64,000 nt of DNA, from assembly GCA_036583965.1 (NCBI GenBank), contig JAZBQD010000001.1, forward strand, positions 29,422,597 to 29,486,596, written 5' to 3'. Made by a program: the position numbers and the translations under genes. The DNA comes from Prunella strophiata (lineage: Eukaryota; Chordata; Aves; Passeriformes; Prunellidae). Within the stretch, counting starts at the first letter, position 1; each line of letters opens with the position of its first letter. Under the pieces are notes generated by a model. That model searched no databases. It had not been told where the DNA came from and saw only the letters and a program-made list of their open reading frames with translations. This document shows positions 60,781-64,000 of this stretch, piece by piece.

Positions 60781-62514
60781 TGGTATAAATTACAGCTTCC
60801 AAAAGGTTTCTCTAAGTGGAATCAATGGTCATTGGCCTTACAGCTTTCAGAGTTGCTGCAAGTTGCAAATGTGTGGGGAGACCAGAGTTGTCTTCCTCTT
60901 CCTACTCACACAGAGACCTCAAGGCAGTATCCTGGAACTGAAACACTCAGTACAGCTGAAAGGCCCCTGTCTTTACAGGTAGATATGCTACCATTAGAGT
61001 AGTTTTGTACCTGTAACATAAGAGGTGGCCCAACCTTTCTAATGAGAGTGAGAAGCCTTTAATGTGCTTTAGATCAAATTATAACAATTTTGCTGTACTC
61101 TACTGTATAACATTCAATCCTTTGATCTAGACAAGTGCTTAACTTCAGATGGCTTTAGGAGAAACATGCTACGGCACAATCCCCTCAGGGTACATGCATC
61201 CTTAGAACACAGGCCCTATAATGCAGCCATATAATGTCCCTAACTCTTCAGTTCAGCTCCCTGGAATTTATTTTAAAAAAATATATTTTAGACAAATGAA
61301 TACTCCCAGAGAAACTATCTCCCTCAGTACTTGAACTCAATGAGCAGCTTGAACTTTGCCAGCTATTTGTACGTTACATGCAGTCATTATTTGGGGAAAG
61401 TTAACCGGTATTTTCTGGGATAAAAAATACAAATTTTTTGCTTTTTTCTGAATAGTAGAATCTAATATGAATCAAACTACTTACAGAGGAAGTCAGAGAT
61501 AGGACTGGAGCACAGGCACTAGACCCTTCTGCTCTTTCCTAGCACTCAATTTCCACTCCCTCAAATATAATGATACGCCTTTTAATCTTGCCTACACTCG
61601 GTTTATTCCTCTTCACTGCAACCTAAAGCAAGGTCACTGGAAAGTCAGAGACAACACAGCAAGTCCAAGTTTCATGCAGGAAAAAATAGAGATTTAAAGA
61701 AAAAAATTAACATCTTGCTTCTACAGTTAATCGTTCCCAGCAGCATGTCTTGATTGTACACTGCAAAGGTAATCCAAACTATCAGTTACAGCCACACTAC
61801 AGCCTGTGTGCTCCCCAAATATGACATTTCCTCCTGCATGCCATCCATGTTTCTCTCCATGGTGGCAGAGTTTCCCAGGTTCTGCAGAGCTTCCCCACAG
61901 AGTGCTATACACACCTTCCTAAGCAAGCTCTTTGCTCTGTTTCATTACCATGTTCTATGCATACCCCATGTTATGCAGAAGTAGTCTTGGTCTGATAGCA
62001 ATTAAATATGCCCAGAGGCCTGGATTCTCTCTTCGAGTGCACATGCAGCTCTCATTAATGTTAATGTTGGCTATGCACCTTATCACAAGGAGAAGCAGGG
62101 AGATCCGTAAAAGTACCTAACCTGGGGAAAATCTGGCTGGGAAGCAAAATGATGTTGTGTGCATGCACATAAGATGCAGTTCTCCATTTCAATGTAGTTT
62201 TTATAAACAGTGGAAAGTCTTCAATCCCACAAGGCAAAGAAATTAAGCAGCTAATATGTCAGTATTCTTATACAGCCTCCAAATACAATCACACACTGTT
62301 TCTGCCCTGCAAACAGTACAACACAGTCAGCTATGAAACACAGTGTGTAGTTCCTGTAGAAATTTTGAGATTTTTTATTATTTTTGTGACAATCAGAGAC
62401 TTAGATAGCCCAAATGGGATTAGGATCCTACTAAAGTCTCTCCTCAGCAAATGTGTACTGTTAAGTGTCTCTTCCCTAGTAAGTTTAGACATAAAACAGG
62501 CAAGAGAGATAAAA
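60781..62514. other. Unique non-coding stretch
   Basis: No gene recognised. A segment at about 61,480-61,550 weakly resembles a MIR-like tail but was not called. Frames at 61,727-61,984 on both strands lack family motifs. Confidence 0.5.
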
Positions 62515-62648
62515 GAAGTGGTTATCTCCATTTCACATGCTAGCAGAAGAGGCATAAAGATGAAGTTATTTTCCCAAGTTTACAGCAACAGGAAGCAGAA
62601 AGAGATGGCAAATTTCCTGAAATCTATCCCAACTCTTTCACTACATCA
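62515..62648 (+). mobile_element. Ancient MIR-like SINE fragment, plus strand
   Basis: In order the stretch shows GTGGTTATCTCCATTTCACA, AGAGGCATAAAGATGAAG, TTATTTTCCCAAGTTTACAG, CAACAGGAAGCAGAAAGAGA and TGAAATCTATCCCAACTC. This follows the plan of MIR-type SINEs ('ttatccccattttacaga', 'gaggcacagagaggttaag', 'tgacttgcccaaggtcacag', 'agaaccca...tctcc'). It is the longest of the MIR-like copies here, still strongly diverged. The 110-codon frame that overlaps it is incidental. Confidence 0.58.
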
Positions 62649-63059
62649 ACGTCGTTCCCCAAATCTGAAACCTTCATCTCCCATCTCATTCACTTAACAG
62701 TTCATGAAACAAAAATGCATCCCACAGGATTTTTTGTGGCATTCCCTTTTTCTTACATTTCATCTTGTTAAAGGCTTGTAGCACATAGTAAAAGACAACA
62801 CTTCAAATTCCTTTTCCAGCAGGGAACAAGACTCTTGCAGGACCATGCTCTACTAGCTTTAGGAGAGATGCTCCACCTAAAAAGTGAAAGGTTGACCCAA
62901 TATACAGGATATCCCCCCAGCTTTTACTTCTGTTTATAACCCCAATTTGCCAGAGACAATTTTAAAAGTTGTTATTCTACACAGTTATGTACTAAACTAG
63001 CATGGTGCAGAAAGAAGAGAAGAAAAACTGTAGTTTAAATTGAATGAAGATATGGGATT
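62649..63059. other. Unique non-coding stretch
   Basis: No recognisable feature in these roughly 410 bases before the CR1. Confidence 0.5.
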
Positions 63060-63821
63060 TAGGAGCAGATCATCCTGATTCCCATCACATGGCATGTACA
63101 CAGCAAATGGGATCAGGTCCAGCCAGCAAGAGTTCATAAGAGAAAGGTCCCTCTTGATCAACCTGATCTCCTTCTGTGACAAAATAACTCAATTTGTGGA
63201 TGAGAGAAAAGCTGTGGGTGTTGTCTACCTGAACCTAAGTAAGGCTTTTGATACCTCCTCCCACAGCTTTCTCCTGAAGAACCTGGCATGGACGGGTGCT
63301 CTGTTCCCTGGATAAAAACCTGCCTGTGTGGCTGGGCCTAGAGACTGGAGGGAATGGAGTTACATCCATCTTGTGGCTGGTCACCACTCTTGTTCCCCAA
63401 GGCTCAGTATCAGTGCCAGTCCTGTTTAATATCTACATCTGTGATCTGGACAATGGGATTGAGTTTGCAGACAACAGTGAGTTGGGTGGGAATGTTGATC
63501 TGAGTCTAAAATTACCAGAAAGGAGGATGTACTGAGGTGGGTATTAGTCTCTTCTTCCATATAACAGTAATAGAAAAAGAGAAACCAATCTCACATTGTG
63601 CTGGGGAGGCTTAGATTGGATATTCTGAAAGGGTTGCCAAGAGTTGGAACAGGCTGCCCAGGGAAATGGTGGTGTCACCCTCCCCAGAGGTATTTCCAAG
63701 ATGTGTAGATGTAATCACTTAGAGACAGGGTTTAGTGGAGGTCTTAGAAAGGGTTAGGTTTATGGCTGGACTTGAGGATCTGAAAGGTATTTCCCAACTC
63801 TAATGATTCTATGATTCTCTG
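63060..63821 (+). mobile_element. CR1 retrotransposon with internal deletion, plus strand
   Basis: The left part (63,060-63,535) encodes CR1 reverse-transcriptase segments: [52 protein letters not shown] and [14 protein letters not shown], in two frames because of a short deletion near 63,290-63,310. The right part (63,536-63,821) is the end of the ORF and 3' UTR: GGGTATTAGTCTCTTCTTCC, GGAACAGGCTGCCCAGGGAA, AGGTATTTCCAAGATGTGTA, ending in ATGATTCTATGATTCTCTGA. The stretch normally linking them, a few hundred bp encoding the region after the active site, is missing. Family members have Asp in the 'YLDFSKAFD' motif and 'FADD' at the active site; here they read YLNLSKAFD and FADN, so both catalytic motifs are altered. 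The copy is 5'-truncated and cannot move by itself. Confidence 0.93.
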
Positions 63822-64000
63822 AGGCACATCTGAATATTCATGAGGCAAGCCTTTCCCATGAGGACATTAGTAATGAGGGGAAAAACTTCAGCAATTCAGT
63901 GTCTGCACACCATGAGTCATCCCTTCCAACACCACAGCTGTTAAGTACAATTTTGTTAATTTATTTGGAAAACTTAGAATTTCAAGCTTTCACATATATA
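63822..64000. other. Unique sequence at the window end
   Basis: No feature recognised after the CR1 tail. Confidence 0.5.

Noticed and set aside
61480..61550. Possible fifth MIR-like tail
   Set aside because: Only a loose run (GGAAGTCAGAGATAGGACTG, then GCACTAGACC) fits. The core motif is missing, so it was not called.

Overview
This window looks like non-coding DNA from a bird, probably a neoavian or passerine-like genome. The evidence is the repeat content. There are several CR1 non-LTR retrotransposon fragments, three with recognisable avian-type 3' ends (octamer repeats related to ATTCTATGA). There is one solo LTR of an avian ERVL-type endogenous retrovirus, and a thin background of very old CR1/L3-like and MIR-like fragments. 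By eye the sequence is AT-rich and CpG-poor. No convincing protein-coding exon, rRNA, tRNA or CRISPR was found on either strand. Apart from CR1 remnants, no open frame resembles a protein family I recognise. The window is best read as part of a gene desert or a very long intron, and the sequence alone cannot separate these.

Layout. 1-1.6 kb is unique DNA. 1.6-2.6 kb is a 5'-truncated CR1 on the minus strand. 2.6-25 kb is mostly unique DNA with homopolymer runs, a small tandem duplication and a GC-richer patch near 17.2-18 kb. 25-30 kb holds an ancient CR1-like fragment, a MIR-like fragment, a perfect 11-bp hairpin, and the most unusual object in the window: a 577-bp array (28,651-29,227) of a 26-nt unit separated by T tracts of 8-47 bases. 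A second MIR-like fragment follows near 29.8 kb. 30-41 kb is unique DNA with a candidate conserved island at 31.9-32.3 kb that keeps CpGs and carries two adjacent inverted-repeat structures. 41.8-42.1 kb and 53.1-54.0 kb are ancient CR1-like fragments on the minus strand, and 55.6-56.0 kb is one on the plus strand. A 208-codon open frame of unknown meaning lies at 48.9-49.6 kb. 56.25-56.71 kb is the solo LTR and 57.0-57.3 kb a CR1 tail. 59.6-60.8 kb is a second candidate conserved island. 59.3 and 62.5 kb hold MIR-like fragments. 63.06-63.82 kb is a CR1 with an internal deletion and damaged reverse-transcriptase motifs.

No gene network can be described because no genes are supported. The useful content is the transposon record, the homopolymer-punctuated array, and two possible regulatory or structured islands. 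Repeat calls rest on recalled family patterns, not on a database search. Boundaries of ancient fragments are approximate, and 'conserved-looking' calls are inference from composition only.
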